64,000 nt of DNA from Phanerochaete sordida. Taxonomy: Eukaryota; Basidiomycota; Agaricomycetes; Polyporales; Phanerochaetaceae. Shown here in pieces: positions 10,788-24,992 of this stretch. Made by a program: the position numbers and the translations under genes. The stretch is from NCBI GenBank assembly GCA_019973155.2, contig BPQB01000045.1:124001-188000 (forward strand). The letters are read 5' to 3'. Under the pieces are notes generated by a model, which was not told the DNA's origin, did not search any database, and saw only the letters and a list, made by a program, of their open reading frames with translations. The stretch's first letter is position 1. Every line of letters starts with the position of its first letter.

Positions 10788-13663
10788 ATGCGCCGTTTCC
10801 GCAAACCCGCTACACAGACTCGAGCTAAACCCCGAGCTCACACGCGCCAGAGATCTCAACCTTCATCGTACACTCATACGAATGCGCCCTTGCTTGAGCG
10901 ACGGGCCGCCCTCCTCCGTGACATAGGGGAGGGAGTCCCGATCCACAGCACGGACTACTTTCTACGCTACCTACTACCCGATCGCCCAGCGAACATCGCG
11001 TTGCAGCCTGTCGTTAACCATCTGAAGAGACGCGGCATATTTTCCTCCGGCCGCTGGACTTACTGGCCTCAAGATCCTGCCAACGTTGGCAAAACAGCCG
11101 ATGGGCACGAAACTCACGAAGACAAAGTGTTCGCTCCCTTCGCTACTCTCGCGGAAGAAGTTCGAAAGGCCTGCGAGGCGACAACACATGGGCTTGCCAA
11201 CCAAGACTACAAGACCGTCATTGAGTGCAACGGCAGCTGTGTTCCCACCGCGACGAGTAGAATGGAGCGGCAGAAGTCAAGGCCTGATGCCTATGGGTTA
11301 CTCAAGGATCACAGCAGCGAAATTCACTGGTGCGACATTGCCTATCCCGCGGAGTTCAAGAAGAAGTATGGGCAAGTTCAGAACCAAGACGTGCGTACCT
11401 TTTGATGTCTGAATGGAACGACTTCTAATACAGCTGAATAGAACTACGAGAAAGTACTCTGGTCGATGAACTGGATCATGCAAGAGGACGCGAGGAGGAG
11501 GTTTGTGTTTGGCTTCACTATTTCCAACACGACGATGAGGCTCTGGTACGCGAGTCGCTCGGAAATACTCGTCTCTGAGGAGTTCGACATCATGTCCGTG
11601 AGTATTTTTGCTGCCGCAATTCCCTACGATTTACTCATTACGCGCATAGAATTACGAAACATTGGTCGATGTGCTCATTCGCCTCACGTTCGCCACCCGG
11701 CCTCAACTCGGCTTCGACGAGACTATGGTCAGATGCCCTGATATGACCTCGAGAGACGGATCTGTTGTATACGAGATCCTCGTCCACCACAAGTCCAGAG
11801 ACCCGGAGAAGGCCCCCAAGCCTCAGTGGTATCGCACCGTCCGACTCATCTCAGAGCTCGGAGCGAGCACCATTCGATGCAGGGGCACCCGTGTCTGGGA
11901 AGTCCAAGCGCTGGACAAGCCACGAGGAAACCCGGTCGGGGGCAAGACCTATGTGCTGAAGGACACATGGCTCGACGAGGGGCGAATCTCAGAGGGGGCG
12001 AAACTCGATCAGCTATACGAGCAGGCCAAGGGTCAACAATATGAAGCCCCCTTTAAGGACAGCTTCATGACAACACGAGGCTACAGCGACGTCATGATCA
12101 ATGGTAGGCGTCCTGACCGCACGGACCGTTTCAAGCTTTCCCGCCTGAAATCTTCCTCCGCCGAGCCGACCATACTACCTCTCCCCGTCGGTTCTGTCCC
12201 TAGCTCCGAGAACCCCGAGAAGATTCTCACCACGGCCCAAGGAACCGTTCGCCTTGACACCAAGAACGGCAAGAACGGCAAGAAGGTCGCGTACACGCGA
12301 TTTCCCGACAAGATCCACCATCGTATCATCTTCAACGAGGTCGGAAAGCCGATCTTCCAGACCAAATCTTTGAACGACATCTTTTCCCACATTGGACAGG
12401 TGTTCATCGGTACGTGTTCCATACACGAGACTCTGCATTATCGCTAACCATGTCCAGGTCTGATGGTCTTGCACGCCTTGAACTGGGTTCATCGAGACAT
12501 TAGTTACGGCAACATCCTCATCGTCGGAGATCAGGCGAAGATCACTGACCTCGAATTCGCGATGAAGGCGGATGACGACTCTGAACCGCACACTATACGA
12601 ACAGTGAGTAACATCTCGGATAACCATCTACAGGAATGCTGATTGCAGCTAGGGGACTATATACTTCATGTCCACGGAGGTATACCGCCACCGTTATCGT
12701 CACACTCCCAGCCGTAAGGACGACAGCGAAGGCCCAGGCCTCATTGACATGTTCACGAAGTTCCGCGGCGAGGTCAATGTAGAAGACACAAGCGGGCGCC
12801 CGGAGGACAATGAAGGCACATCCGAAGACGAAGGCGCAGCTGACAACAATCGCACAGGGGAAGATGCTTCGCCTTCTTCATCCCCAGCGATTCCTTTCCG
12901 CTACAATCCTCTGCACGATCTCGAGTCTGTGTTCTGGCTCTGTCTATTTCTGCTCCTCGCAGCGACGTTCAAGCGCGATGAGAAGCTCTCCTCGTCCCAG
13001 CTCGCTGCATTCAGCGAGAAGCAAGAGGAACTCTACAGTCGCATCTTCAACGACGTCACCGAGCGTATCGGGATCATGACCGAGGCCGACACGTTCTCCG
13101 AGCTGAACTCCGGCCTGCATCCCCTCGTATCCAAGATCATGGCGCAGCTGGACGGGATGCGCGACGTCCTCATCAAAGCGTTCATCGCCGCGGAAGCGAC
13201 TATGGACCCTGACACCCCTATCCCTTTCTCTGTAGGATTGAACACGACGAGAAAGATGGGCGGATATATCAAGCCTATTATGGAAGCGATCCAGAAGTAC
13301 GGAGACCTCGAGCTTCTCGTCGACCAGGACGTGAAGCCCCGGGCGCCGAAGCGACAGGCTATCAAGCAGAAGAAGAATCCTGCAGGCAAAACGCAGCAAC
13401 TTGCGGCGATTCCCCAGGAGGATGGCGAGGCCACCGTGGACGAAGATGCAGGCGGCGACCGTGACGGGCAGCTGCCCTCTGGGCGGGCGACCCGTTCACG
13501 GATCACAAAGGACCTTGGATCTGTTCGAAGGTCCGCGCGCCTCGTCGAGAAGGCTGCTTCCGAGAACCAGGTCGACAACTCTGCGACAATGCCAGCAAAC
13601 GCGCCTGCGCCTAAGAAGAAGAAGGCTACTCGTGGTAAAGGGCGCGGTGGCAAACGTGGCTGA
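10788..13663 (+). CDS. FunK1-type fungal protein kinase (kinase 1)
   Basis: Five exons (10788-11390, 11442-11597, 11650-12409, 12458-12603, 12653-13663), 891 aa. The N-terminal 250 residues are the FunK1-specific region (EDKVFAPF, IMQEDARRRFVFGFTI). The kinase fold follows: probable ATP-binding lysine in VLKDTW (near residue 357), catalytic loop WVHRDISYGN with HRD at 518-520, and a metal-binding DLE in place of DFG at 537-539, typical of this family. Past YNPLHDLESVFWLCLFLLLA is a C-lobe extension, then a basic, glycine-rich tail ending in repeated K/R/G, a possible nuclear signal. FunK1 kinases are expanded in multicellular fungi; substrates are unknown. A start at 10575 is possible but less likely. 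Confidence 0.85.
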
Positions 13664-14390
13664 GGCCGATGAGCCACGCTGAATAGGGTTGGGGCGTGCC
13701 TTCCGTATGGTTTCGTATTATTCTTTCGAGATGGCGTGTACATATGTCGTATCCTCAACGCTGTTGATCAGCATATGTCAATGTCATCTAATACCTATGG
13801 CAGTGACGACCTTTGAGCCGGCCTCGTCTCGTTCAAGTTAGCGAGGTTAGTCCCGAGCTACCACTGGTCAGGCGTGAACCAGCAGCTCGCCCTCTGGATG
13901 GAGGGGCTATTCGCGCCCTCACGGAGAAATCGTTCGGCCTGGTCAAGAATAGTTCGAAGCATACCAACCGAGAGAAGGGGAAGAAGAGAAGCGCAGACGA
14001 ACCTAGGGGAACGTGGGACGGCGCCCGCGGTGTAGAGGACGGCAGTCGACGCACACCTGCAAATATGCAAATATGCAAATATACTACTAAACGTTTATAG
14101 ATAGCTGCTGCAGACGATCTATTTATTTTATTTGATTGCTGTATTCGCCCGGAATACGCTACGCTGGTTAGGTATGGCATCGCTGTGCAAGATGTCTTTA
14201 ACGTTCAGATATTCTCGGCGAGTCGCTCTTCATGTTAATCGGATTATGGCCTTTTCGCGGCATGCCCAGGTAGTATGCTGCGTACATCAGCCCGGAGAAC
14301 AATAGCACTGGTAGAGGGAGCGTCAGTGATGACTACAGGGGAGACGCAGACAGTTCAACAGGACATACCATAGCGAACGAGATACGCTGG
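13664..14390. other. intergenic between convergent genes
   Basis: 727 bases between kinase 1 (+) and F-box-like copy 4 (-), presumably 3' UTRs. Holds one short tandem octamer (14058-14081). No gene seen. Confidence 0.5.
14058..14081. repeat. tandem TGCAAATA x3
   Basis: Three perfect head-to-tail copies of TGCAAATA, an octamer-like A/T-rich microsatellite. No function is implied. Confidence 0.8.
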
Positions 14391-16030
14391 TTAATCAGCA
14401 CCGCGCGCCTCCCTCGCGCGTAACCTTGCCGCGACCACACCGTGTGCAGTTTTCTGGTCACCCATCACCACGTCTACCCGGGGGAAGACAGCGGACAAAA
14501 ACCGGATGATGCGGTCCTGGTCCTCTGCGGCATGGATAATCGATGGCCCAATAGCCAGTACCTCCAGCTGATGTGGAGCGACATCCGCCGTGTCGACAGT
14601 ACGCTCGCAACCGGCAACTACTACCGCAAGGAAGCCCAGAGAGGGACAATGTCTCGCGAACGGGTGTAGGTCCTCGACACAGATGGACGGCTGGAAGTTT
14701 AATCTGACTTCGGCCCAGGCCCCGAGACAGAGATATCGCAGGCGCGGCCAAGCAAGGGCCATTGCTTTGATGTCTCCTGGCTGGAGATTGACGTGGAGTC
14801 GGTGAAGGTTGATCTCCGTAAGGTTCCGCATCGACGTCAAGGGAAGCAGTGCACTACCCGGCAAGAGCGTCGCTGACCGGGCCCAAGGAAGGAATATGTG
14901 CAGCCTTTGCAGCGATGGCAGGCTGGGAAGGAGGGCCATGAGCTCGGCGACGTCGCCACCGGAGACCGGATGGATGGTAGTTGTTGCGTTTGTACGATCA
15001 GTCACTGCATTGCACGAGAGCTTTATGTGATGAAGTGCAGGCATGGACGTTCCTTGAAGATAACGCATGATATCGCGAACCGTGCAAAGCATATCGAGCA
15101 TTTGCAGGTTTGCAAACTGCGTAGGTCCGGATATCGACCTCGTAGGGGACCTCGTAGCCTCGGGATCTTCAAGGAATGGGGCGCGGATCTCGAGCCTCAC
15201 GAGGGAAGATGCCGCAGGAAGTTCTGCGACCGTCCCGAAGTGGAGGGGGACCGCGGTGTGCAAACAGACGAGACTACGGCACGAGAATAGCAGACTTTCG
15301 TATGAACTCAGCGTCGGCGGCTGAAGCTTTGGGGCTGGACCTCGGTGGCATAAAGCCAGCGACCTGAGTGAGGGAGCGCATATCCGGTCCAGCAGAGAAA
15401 CGACGTTTTGGATAGGTTCTGACGGGCATAGTGGCCAGATAAAGTCCGACAGGTGCGGATGAAGGAACAGATGGATATAGCAGGTGAACGGGGGGAGGAC
15501 ATACAGTGTTTTGAGGTTAGGTAGGACAGGAATTCCCGGGAAGCAGCCGGCGAGCGCGTCCAGATATTGCGTGAGACCCGCTCGATCGCGGATGTTGTCT
15601 CCTGTGACACCCAACTCGAGCCTCTTAACCCGCCTTGCATGGTGCTTGAACCTTCCCCATTCATGTGGCGCAGGCGTTCGTAGCACCTCCTGCGGCGAGA
15701 TCCAGGGTGAGTTCGAAACGACAAAAGGGTTGAAGGCCGTAAACTCACGACTTTCCCGAATACAGTGGGCGATCCGCTCTCTCCTGCGGTATATATCGTG
15801 TCCCGGGGCAGGCACGAGATCAACTTTAGCAAGACAGTTGGCGGACTTCGCCACAGCTCGTCCATAGAGGTTTCGTAGAATGCCCTGCACACCTGGGCCA
15901 AATGGAACTTGTCGGCATCCCGAACAAGATTTCGAGCAATCTCTGCGAAAATCTCGTGAATTAGCAAACATCTGTGTACAGTCCGATCTCTCCTGAGTCT
16001 CGCCGCAGATCGAAGGCGTGGTAAGTCCAT
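14391..16030 (-). CDS. F-box-like leucine-rich protein (copy 4)
   Basis: Exons 16030-15749 and 15689-14391, 526 aa. The N-terminal domain reads VHRCLLIHEIFAEIARNL, then KFHLAQVCRAFYETSMDELW. Exon 2 opens with EVLRTPAPHEWGRFKHHARR. The 59-nt intron (GTGAGT...GCAG) shifts frame, so splicing is required and fixes the homologous intron in copy 3. Signatures VNLQPGDIKAMALAWP and ICVEDLHPFARHCPSL are present. The ATG at 16030 is chosen; an upstream in-frame ATG at 16123 would add 31 residues without family similarity. Putative SCF adaptor, target unknown. With copy 3 it brackets kinase 1. Confidence 0.8.
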
Positions 16031-16247
16031 GAAGCGAGTGATAGCGTCCAGGAAGCTGTCCAGGAAGATGGCTACTGGTGAGTGAAAGGTGTAAACCGGA
16101 AAGTAAGTGGCATGGTAACGCAAGGGCTTATACAGCGTCTAATTAATAAACAGAAGTAAGTGGAGGTAAGTGCAGCGACTGATTGTGTTAAGTAATACCA
16201 ACAAGCACGCGTTCCAGTGTGCCTAAACACCCTCCACTTCCACCACC

Positions 16248-17028
16248 ATGTCATCAGGCGGGGCGTACGGGACGAAGGCTTCTGACACAGACTTCCGGAA
16301 GAAATGGGACAAGGAAGAGTACGCAGAGCGAGCGAAGCGGAAGGATGAGGAAGAGCGGGAGCGCATGAAGGAGAACGAGGAACGCATGAAGCAAGGTGCG
16401 CCGCGCCGTCCTGCCTCCTGGGGCTCGACACTGATAGATCGCTTCCAGGGAAGAAGCCTCGTAAAGGCAAGAAAGATGACCTGCCGAAGCCTACAGAGCT
16501 CATGAAGCAGCGGGAGGGCCCGCTCGAGCTCGAGAAGAACCTCGGCAAGACAATGGTCGTCCAGAACATCAGCGGGCGAGGGCCGGGCGTGCCAGGCTTC
16601 TACTGCGAGGTCTGTAATCGGACGTACAAGGATAGCACAGGCTATCTCGACCACATCAACGGCCGTGGACGTGCGTCCTTCTGTATCTCATATCGCGGCA
16701 CGACGCGCTGACGTTACCCGTAGACTTGCGCGCACTCGGCCAGACAACGCGAATAGAACGGTCAACAGTCGAGCAGGTACGCGCACGAATAGCGTTTCTC
16801 CGTGAGAAGACCAAGGAGGCGTCGAACGCGAAGGCATTCGACTTTGAGCAGCGGCTTGCCGAGATCAAGGAGCGCGAGGCACAGGCTCGTGCAGAGAAGA
16901 AGGCCGCAAAGAAAGCTGCGCGCGAGCAGGCCCGCGTTGAGCTCGTCAAGGACACAGCAACACAGCAAGACGAGAACGACATGATGGCTGCGATGGGCTT
17001 CGCAGGCTTTGGCACGACGAAGAAGTAA
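16248..17028 (+). CDS. SNU23: Snu23/ZMAT2 spliceosomal zinc-finger protein
   Basis: Three exons (16248-16395, 16449-16670, 16724-17028), 224 aa. The N-terminal DFRKKWDKEEYAERA block is diagnostic. A matrin-type C2H2 finger follows: FYCEVCNRTYKDSTGYLDH to INGRGH, with the last His created by splicing, then LRALGQTTRIERSTVEQVRA, the conserved ZMAT2 helix. The C-terminus is a lysine- and alanine-rich coiled coil. Snu23 belongs to the U4/U6.U5 tri-snRNP and the precatalytic B complex, acting near the 5' splice site. Length and domain order match the family. It converges on ILS1 with only 83 nt between stop codons. Confidence 0.92.
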
Positions 17029-17111
17029 GAATTGATGCTCTTGTTGTATTACTAGCACCCGGAAACCCTGTATTCTACGAGCACATATAGTGTAGTACAT
17101 TTCGCTGTAAT

Positions 17112-20100
17112 CTATGCGTTCTCCACAGCCAGTAGCCGCGCGAGCGACAATGTCAGCTTCGTCTCGGCAATCTCGACCTCCTCCTCGATGAGCAGCTCCT
17201 GGCGCGCGTGACGGTCGCCCACGGGCTTGAGCACACTGCGCACCGTGCGGTGGATGGTCTCGCCGTGCTCGCGCATCGCCTGCACAATGTCCGCCGCCGC
17301 ATCCTCCGCCTCGAACACGTAGAACACATCGACGTCGTCCGTCGCCTGCAGGCCTGCCGACTTGCGCAGTTTCTGCACGCGGTTGATGAGCTCGCGCGCA
17401 AGCCACTCGCCGACCAGCTCTGGATGGATCTGGATGTCGAGTCGGACAACGACGTCGTTGTCCGTGTTCGTTGCGAACTGCGCCTCCGCGCCCGCGGGCA
17501 GCTCGATGTACCGCTGCACCGCGAGATCGCCCTCCACGAGCTCGATGCCGTCGACGACGAGCTTGCCCGTCGCGCGGTACTCCTTGATCGCCTCGCTCGA
17601 CACGTTCGGCAGCGCGTTCTTGACCCGGCCGATGTCTTTCCGCAGCTTGCGGCCGAGTACCGGCCAATCCGCCACCGCACGGTAGCGCACGCCCGACTGC
17701 GCTTCGTCTGACGTGAACACGACGTCGCGGACGTTGAGTTCTGACTGAATGTAGCGCTGAAGTGAACGAGCGTCGTCGAGCCACTCCTGGTCCGGGTGGA
17801 AGACGAGCAACTCCTTGAGAGGAGTCTAGGCGTGTCCCGTCAGCATCGAGTGGCCTGGAACCAAGGAAACGTGGTAAACTCACCTTGAGAGACAGGTTAT
17901 GCCGCTCGCGAAGCACGCGAGTAAGCTCGATGACGGTCTGCATGCGCTTGACCTGGCGCTCAATGACCTCGTCGAAGTACTCCTCCTTGACCTCGGGGAA
18001 GAGCAGGAAGTGGATGGACCGCGTGTCGCCAGCCGCAGGGTCTTCGGGGATGAACGACCGCAGGGACTGGTAAACGTTCTCGGTCAGGAATGGCGTGTAC
18101 GACGACATTGTGCGGCAGATGGTGAACAGCGTCTCGAAGAGCGTGTTCATCGCCGCGATGGTGTCCTCGCGGCCGTCCTCGCCCTTCAGACGCCGGCGGT
18201 TGAAGCGGATGTACCAGTTCGTGAGCTCGTCGATAAGCTCGAGCAGACGGGGGATGATGGTGTACAACCGGTAGGCCGCCATCTCTTCGCGCACGAGCTT
18301 GATGAGCGATTGGCAACGGGCAAGGACCCAGCGGTCCATGACGTTGTTCGATACTGGCGCGTGCGGGTTGTACTTGAAGTCGAACAGGCCCGTCTTGCGG
18401 TGGAGCTGCACCTGGCCGAGGAAGAAGCGGAAAGCGTTCAACCACGGGAGCAGGACTCGCGAAACGACTTCGCGGACGCCCTCCTCGCGGAAGCGCAGGT
18501 TGTCGCCGCGCACGATGGGCGAGTTGACCAAGAACATGCGCGTCGCATCAGCACCGTACTGGTCGATGATGAGGTTCGGGTCCGGATAGTTCTTCAGACT
18601 CTTGCTCATCTTCTTGCCATCGGCCGCAAGGACGAGACCGGTGACAATGAGGTTCTTCCATGGCGCCTTGTTGAACAGGAGTGTGGAGAGGACGAGGAGC
18701 GTGTAGAACCAACCGCGGGTCTGGTCGATACCCTCGGACACGAAGTCGGCAGGGAAGCCGTTCTCGAACTTGTCCTTGTTCTCGAACGGATAGTGCTGCT
18801 GGGCGTAGGGCATGCTGTACCACAAGTTAGCACCAATACATAGCGTGATATTCCTCAAGCGCACCTTCCAGACTCAAACCAGCAGTCGAAGACCTCCTCG
18901 ATACGACGCAGGACACCCTTGCCTTGCTGCGACGGGATAGTGATATGGTCAATCTTGTCGCGGTGCAGGTCCGTGATGCCAGTCACGCCGGACAGCTTCT
19001 CGAGTTCTTCCACTGAGCCAACACAAACGATCTCCTCCATATCCTCGCTCGCCCAGAGCGGGATGGGCGTGCCCCAGTACCGGTTGCGCGAGATGTTCCA
19101 GTCGCGTGCATTCGCGAGCCAGTTGCCAAAGCGGTTGTCTCCGACGCTCTGCGGCACCCAACGCGTCTCCTTGTTGTTGGCCACGAGCTCGTCGGTGATG
19201 GGGCTGACGCGGACGAACCACGCAGGGATGGCGCGGTAGATGAGGGGAGTGCCAGACCTGGACTGAGATGAGATTGGGCCCACACATGCGCATGGACGCG
19301 ACTTACCGCCAGCAGAAGGGGTACGAGTGGTTGAGCGTCGACTGGACGATGAGGCGGCCCTTGTGCTTGAGGACTTTCTGGATCTCTTTGTCCGCCGTCT
19401 TGACGTGCTGGCCAACGAAGTCAGGAACCTCCTTCGTGAAGCGACCGGCGTCGTCGATGGGGCAAGGCGGCATCTCGTCTGCGCGAACGATGCCGTTCTC
19501 CATTGCGACACGGTGATCATCCTCACCAAAGGCGGGTGCCTGGTGGACGATACCGGTACCGTCCTCGGCCGTGACGTAGGTGTCGCAGACAACGCGGAAG
19601 GCACGGTCCTCGAACTGCTCCGTGAAGTACTCGAAGAGCGGGACGTAGCGCCAACCCTTCATGTCGATACCCTTGAACGTGCCGAGTTTCTTGAACTTGG
19701 CCTTTTTCGGGTCCTTGTACAGCGTCCTGAGCAGATTCTCGTGCAGGATGAAGTTCTGGTCGTGCTGCTCGTCGTAGATTTTGATGTAGGTGTAGTCGGG
19801 GTGAACGCAAAGCGCAAGGTTAGAGGGAAGAGTCCATGGGGTCGTAGTCCATGCGAGGAACGAGGTTTTGCGGTCATCGACGAGAGGGAATGAGACCGTA
19901 ACGGCGGGGTCGTTGACGTCCTTGTAAGCAAGGCCGGCCTCGAAGTTCGAAAGTGGGGTCAAGCAGCCAGTCGAGTAGGGCATGACCTTTTGACCGCGGT
20001 AGACAACGCCCTTCTTGAACAGCTCGCTGAACGCCCACCAGACACTCTCCATGAACGAGATGTTGAGCGTCTTGTAGTCGTTGTCGAAATCGATCCAGCG

Positions 20101-20636
20101 ACCCATGCGTTCAACGGTCGCCCGCCACTCGGACGAGTACCGCATGACGATGGCACGACACTCGGCGTTGTACTTGTCAATGCCCATCTTCATGACATCT
20201 TCGCGTCCGGTGATGCCGAGCTTTTTGTCGATCTCATGCTCGACGGGCAGGCCGTGCGTATCCCAGCCGAAACGTCTTGTAACGTGGTATCCGCTGACGT
20301 GCGCGTGTCTCGTTACGATGTCCTGCAGCCCATGGTCAGCGTCGCGTCTGCATGACTAAGATCGCGGAACGCACCTTGATAGTCCCAGCAAGCAAGTGAC
20401 CGTAATGCGGCAACCCCGTGGCGAACGGCGGGCCATCGTAGAAGGTGTACTCGGGGCGACCCTCGGACAGCTTCAAGCTCGTCTGGAAGGCATCAATCTC
20501 CCTCCAGTACGCGATGACCTTTTCCTCCTCCTTCGGAAAGTTGAAGGGCGCGGAGACTAGAGGAGAAGCGGTCAGACGAGCGAATCTCGGGCTGAAAAGC
20601 GGGCGATGGCGTACGATCGTGCGGGGGGAAAGACAT
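17112..20636 (-). CDS. ILS1: cytosolic isoleucyl-tRNA synthetase
   Basis: Six exons (20636-20615, 20556-20375, 20322-19307, 19257-18865, 18814-17884, 17825-17112) give 1085 aa, close to the roughly 1070 aa of yeast Ils1. Class I signatures are intact: [11 protein letters not shown] (HIGH-type, residues 58-61) and KMSKS (606-610). The editing/CP1 region, the anticodon-binding region ([17 protein letters not shown]) and the eukaryote-type C-terminus ([14 protein letters not shown]) are present. It charges tRNA-Ile with isoleucine in the cytosol. Exon 1 codes only seven residues plus one base; the ATG at 20636 was chosen because GTACGC...CTAG splicing restores phase to give [20 protein letters not shown]. 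Introns are 49-58 nt. No N-terminal targeting sequence is seen, so the cytosolic form is favoured. Confidence 0.95.
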
Positions 20637-21458
20637 CTCTAGAGTTTTGAGGAGTCTCGGAGTCCTCTAGGGCTTATATGGGCAGGCAGCAGGCCGCCCT
20701 GCGCACGAGATGACTCGTATGTGGTAAAGAGGGAAGTGGGCAATCTGACAGATCCGCTGTGCGAGAAATTGCCGATGGGTCTAATTAGTGATGTGACGCG
20801 CAAGTAAGTAACAGTCTTATAGGGAGTAAGCTGAAAATGTTACGCGAAGTAAGAACCAAGTCTTACTGGAGCGTCTAAGAACAATGCCGATAAGTAAATG
20901 CAGAGCTTCGCTCCTGCCTCCCTCCGCAGGTCATGACTCTCAAACATGAGCTACTTGATAACCCGGACGGCTCACGTTGACCTGGGTTGACTCGGTGCTA
21001 GAGTTCTGGCTACATTCTTTTCCCCAATCATTGACCAGAGTGTGGCGACACGAAGTTCAGAGGTCTGCCCACGGTCTAAGCCTGGGAAATGAGTACCTTC
21101 GTGGCGTCGGGCTCGTCTCGGTGTCCTTGCCTTTCTTCTTACCACCGCTGTCTCCGAACATGCTGTCTACGTGTCACTGCACATGCGCTGCCTGAATTGC
21201 GCGCTCTGCATCGAAACACTGCGGTCAAACTCGGCTGAGAAATGAAGCTGAGCCGGACAGCATGGCGCGGAAAGGACACGGGTAACATCGCGTCCGTCTT
21301 GACCGCGACTCTCACCGTCGGCAGACCTCTCCCACCTTTCTCACCGCTCCCACCGCCCCTGCCGTTACCCACTTCTTCCGAGCTGCTCGACGAGTGCCCA
21401 TAAATTGCGCGCCAGCATCAGCCATCCCGTTATACACGCCCCTTTCGACCCGACCACC
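20637..21458. promoter_or_regulatory. shared upstream region of ILS1 and HEM2
   Basis: 822 bases between two divergently transcribed housekeeping genes. A CATATAAG box on the ILS1 strand lies near 20674-20680, about 40 nt before its ATG. The HEM2 side has a pyrimidine-rich tract (about 21325-21365), typical of fungal core promoters. No gene seen. Confidence 0.5.
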
Positions 21459-22623
<1,165 letters not shown>

Positions 22624-22887
22624 GCGCGGTGGAACGGGTAAACGGAAAATGTGATCTATGAGTCCTTGTGGGTCAAAGTGGTGCTCCTGGAGCTTTCCAT
22701 GGTTTTGTCTGTACCAGAAATGCTCATGCAAAATAATTTAGTGTGATTATACCATCTACTTCCGCGCATGAGCGACGGGCGCTAGTAGGTCCATGCACTC
22801 GGCCACAGCCGCGGCTTTCTTTGTTTTCAGCCCGTCCTGCCTCTGCTCCCACCATCCACCACACTGTCTCTATCCGCGGCTCTCATC

Positions 22888-24558
22888 ATGCATCGCTGCC
22901 TACTGATTGACGAAATCATTGCAATTATCACACGGCAGACTCGCCGCCTCCACGCAGATTCAGATCTTCTACACTTGGCCCTCGCATGCCGAGCGTTCTA
23001 CGAGCCTGCGATGGATACTCTGTGGCGAGACACATGGATGGTCCTGGGCAAACTTCTACTCTGCTTGCCTGAAGACGCGCATGCGACTGTGAGGTCCGTC
23101 ACTTTCGAAGATGGGGAGCAGCGCGACGAATTTACGGTGGTAGGAACATATTTGACTGGATGAACGGATCTGTGTTGACTGGTATTCTAGCGGATCGTAC
23201 GTCCACTTGTCCAATCAGACTGGGGGAGAGTTATGCACCATGCGCGGCGTGTCAGACATCTCAACCTTGGTGCAACGCCGTCCGGAACGTGGTTCAAGGG
23301 CAAGATCATTCACGTACCAATGCCAACTTTGATTGAAGTACAGCGATACTGTCCATCTTCTCCTCTTCTTCGTAATCTTCGAAACCTATGCCTCCACGAC
23401 GACCATTCACCCTTCCTTCCTCTCTTCCTGCATCCCGGTCTCACAACATTATCTCTGCATGGCGCTCTTATCGAGGACGCAAGCACTCGAGAGATCCTCA
23501 AGCAGCTTCGAGTATGCGCGCCACGTCTCGAAAAGCTTATCATTGAAGCAGCAGAAGAGCTAAGTTCTGAACCCGACAGTCGTGAGCGCGAGCATGGAAT
23601 GCAAGAGCAGGTCGCCTTACTCTCGCGTTGCACGAAGCTCCGGGAGCTCTGGACGAAAATTCCACTCACAAATGTCACGTTCATCCATTTGGCTGGACTA
23701 TCATCTCTCCAAGATGCCGCGCTACGGATCGAAACATCACCCGATGCACGTAACCTATCTCTTCAGGCGTCACCCTCTCTCCGTGGCTTGCACACACTAC
23801 GTTTAACAGGTCGAGTGGAGGATCTGAGCAAGCTGCTTGCCATGTACTCCTTCCCTCGACTCAGCAGCATCCGCCTGACCCTGGTACTCGACACCGATGA
23901 GGTCGACTTCGACACCCCGCCAAATCACACCCCAAATGTCTCTGCCTACGGCCTGGACCGCCTCTCGATGGCAATTTGCGGCAAACGCACACTCGAGAAA
24001 GTTTCCATCTACGTGCAGAACACGTGGCAGGAACAGGAGGACACGCTAACCCCAGTCCTGTACGCACGTCAGCTCGTGGCGGGCGAGGCGTTCCGTGCGC
24101 TCGAAGGTCTACGCAACTTGAAGCACCTCTCCGTCGGCGAGATCCCCGTGTACCTCCAGCCGGAGGACATTACATCGATGGCCCGCGCGTGGCCCCAGCT
24201 TGAGCACCTCTTGTTTACGCGAGCCTCACCGGATATCGTCTTCCCCGTCGAGATCACGATCGAAGATCTTTATCCCCTCGCCGAGCACTGTCCCAATCTC
24301 GAATTTCTCGCGATTCCAGTCGCTGGCTCCGGAAATACGTCAGTCCCTTTCGACGGCGTCATCCCAGAGAGGCTCGTCCAACGACCGCTTGCAAGTATTG
24401 ACCTGCGACACTCGGATATACAGTCGGGTCCTGACTGTGAGCGTATCGCGCGGTTCTTGAGTATGGTATACCCAAACACGGGCTTCACCCTGTGGCCGGA
24501 GAACAAGGAAGTCGTACACGAGGTGATAGATCTGCTGTGGGAGCTCAGAGGCTACTGA
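22888..24558 (+). CDS. F-box-like leucine-rich protein (copy 5)
   Basis: Exons 22888-23139 and 23191-24558, 539 aa. It begins MHRCLLIDEIIAIITRQ, then LLHLALACRAFYEPAMDTLW. The intron donor could be at 23137 or 23140 (both phase 0); the acceptor is CTAG at 23190, just before RIVRPLVQSDWGRVMHHARR. The C-terminal signatures are VYLQPEDITSMARAWP and ITIEDLYPLAEHCPNL. This copy is the most divergent of the five and is the parent-like relative of the fragment at 9651-10250. Putative SCF substrate adaptor; target unknown. Confidence 0.8.
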
Positions 24559-24992
24559 AAGAGCGCGTTGTATTTGTCAGAGTGGCTTGTCTGCAATATT
24601 CTCTGTAATCTGGACTTCCGCTTCCAATCCTAGCCCTATAGCTGCAAATATATTCGCTATTGATCCTGCGCAACAGCTTGGTTTCGGCCTTGATAGTGCT
24701 TCGCAAGATGAAGTCCGAGGCTTAAGCTGGAAGTCATGCTCGAGCCGTCAGACTCGTCGCGCACGTGGGGATCTCGAGTGCCGCGCACACGATGCGTACT
24801 TGCAGAATTCGTTGCTGATGATGCACCCCGGACTGCTTTGACGAAACCGCAATCGCTCGCTCTGCCAGTATCAAATACAACGATAGCGTCGCATTTACGC
24901 TAACATCTCCACAAACGGCCAGCTCCTAACGATATCTACACCACAGTTGCGCCACACCATGCCAAGTTCTGAGCGTTCGCCCGTGCTCTACC
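24559..24992. other. intergenic
   Basis: 434 bases between the 3' end of F-box-like copy 5 and the 3' end of the kinase relic. No gene seen. Confidence 0.4.
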
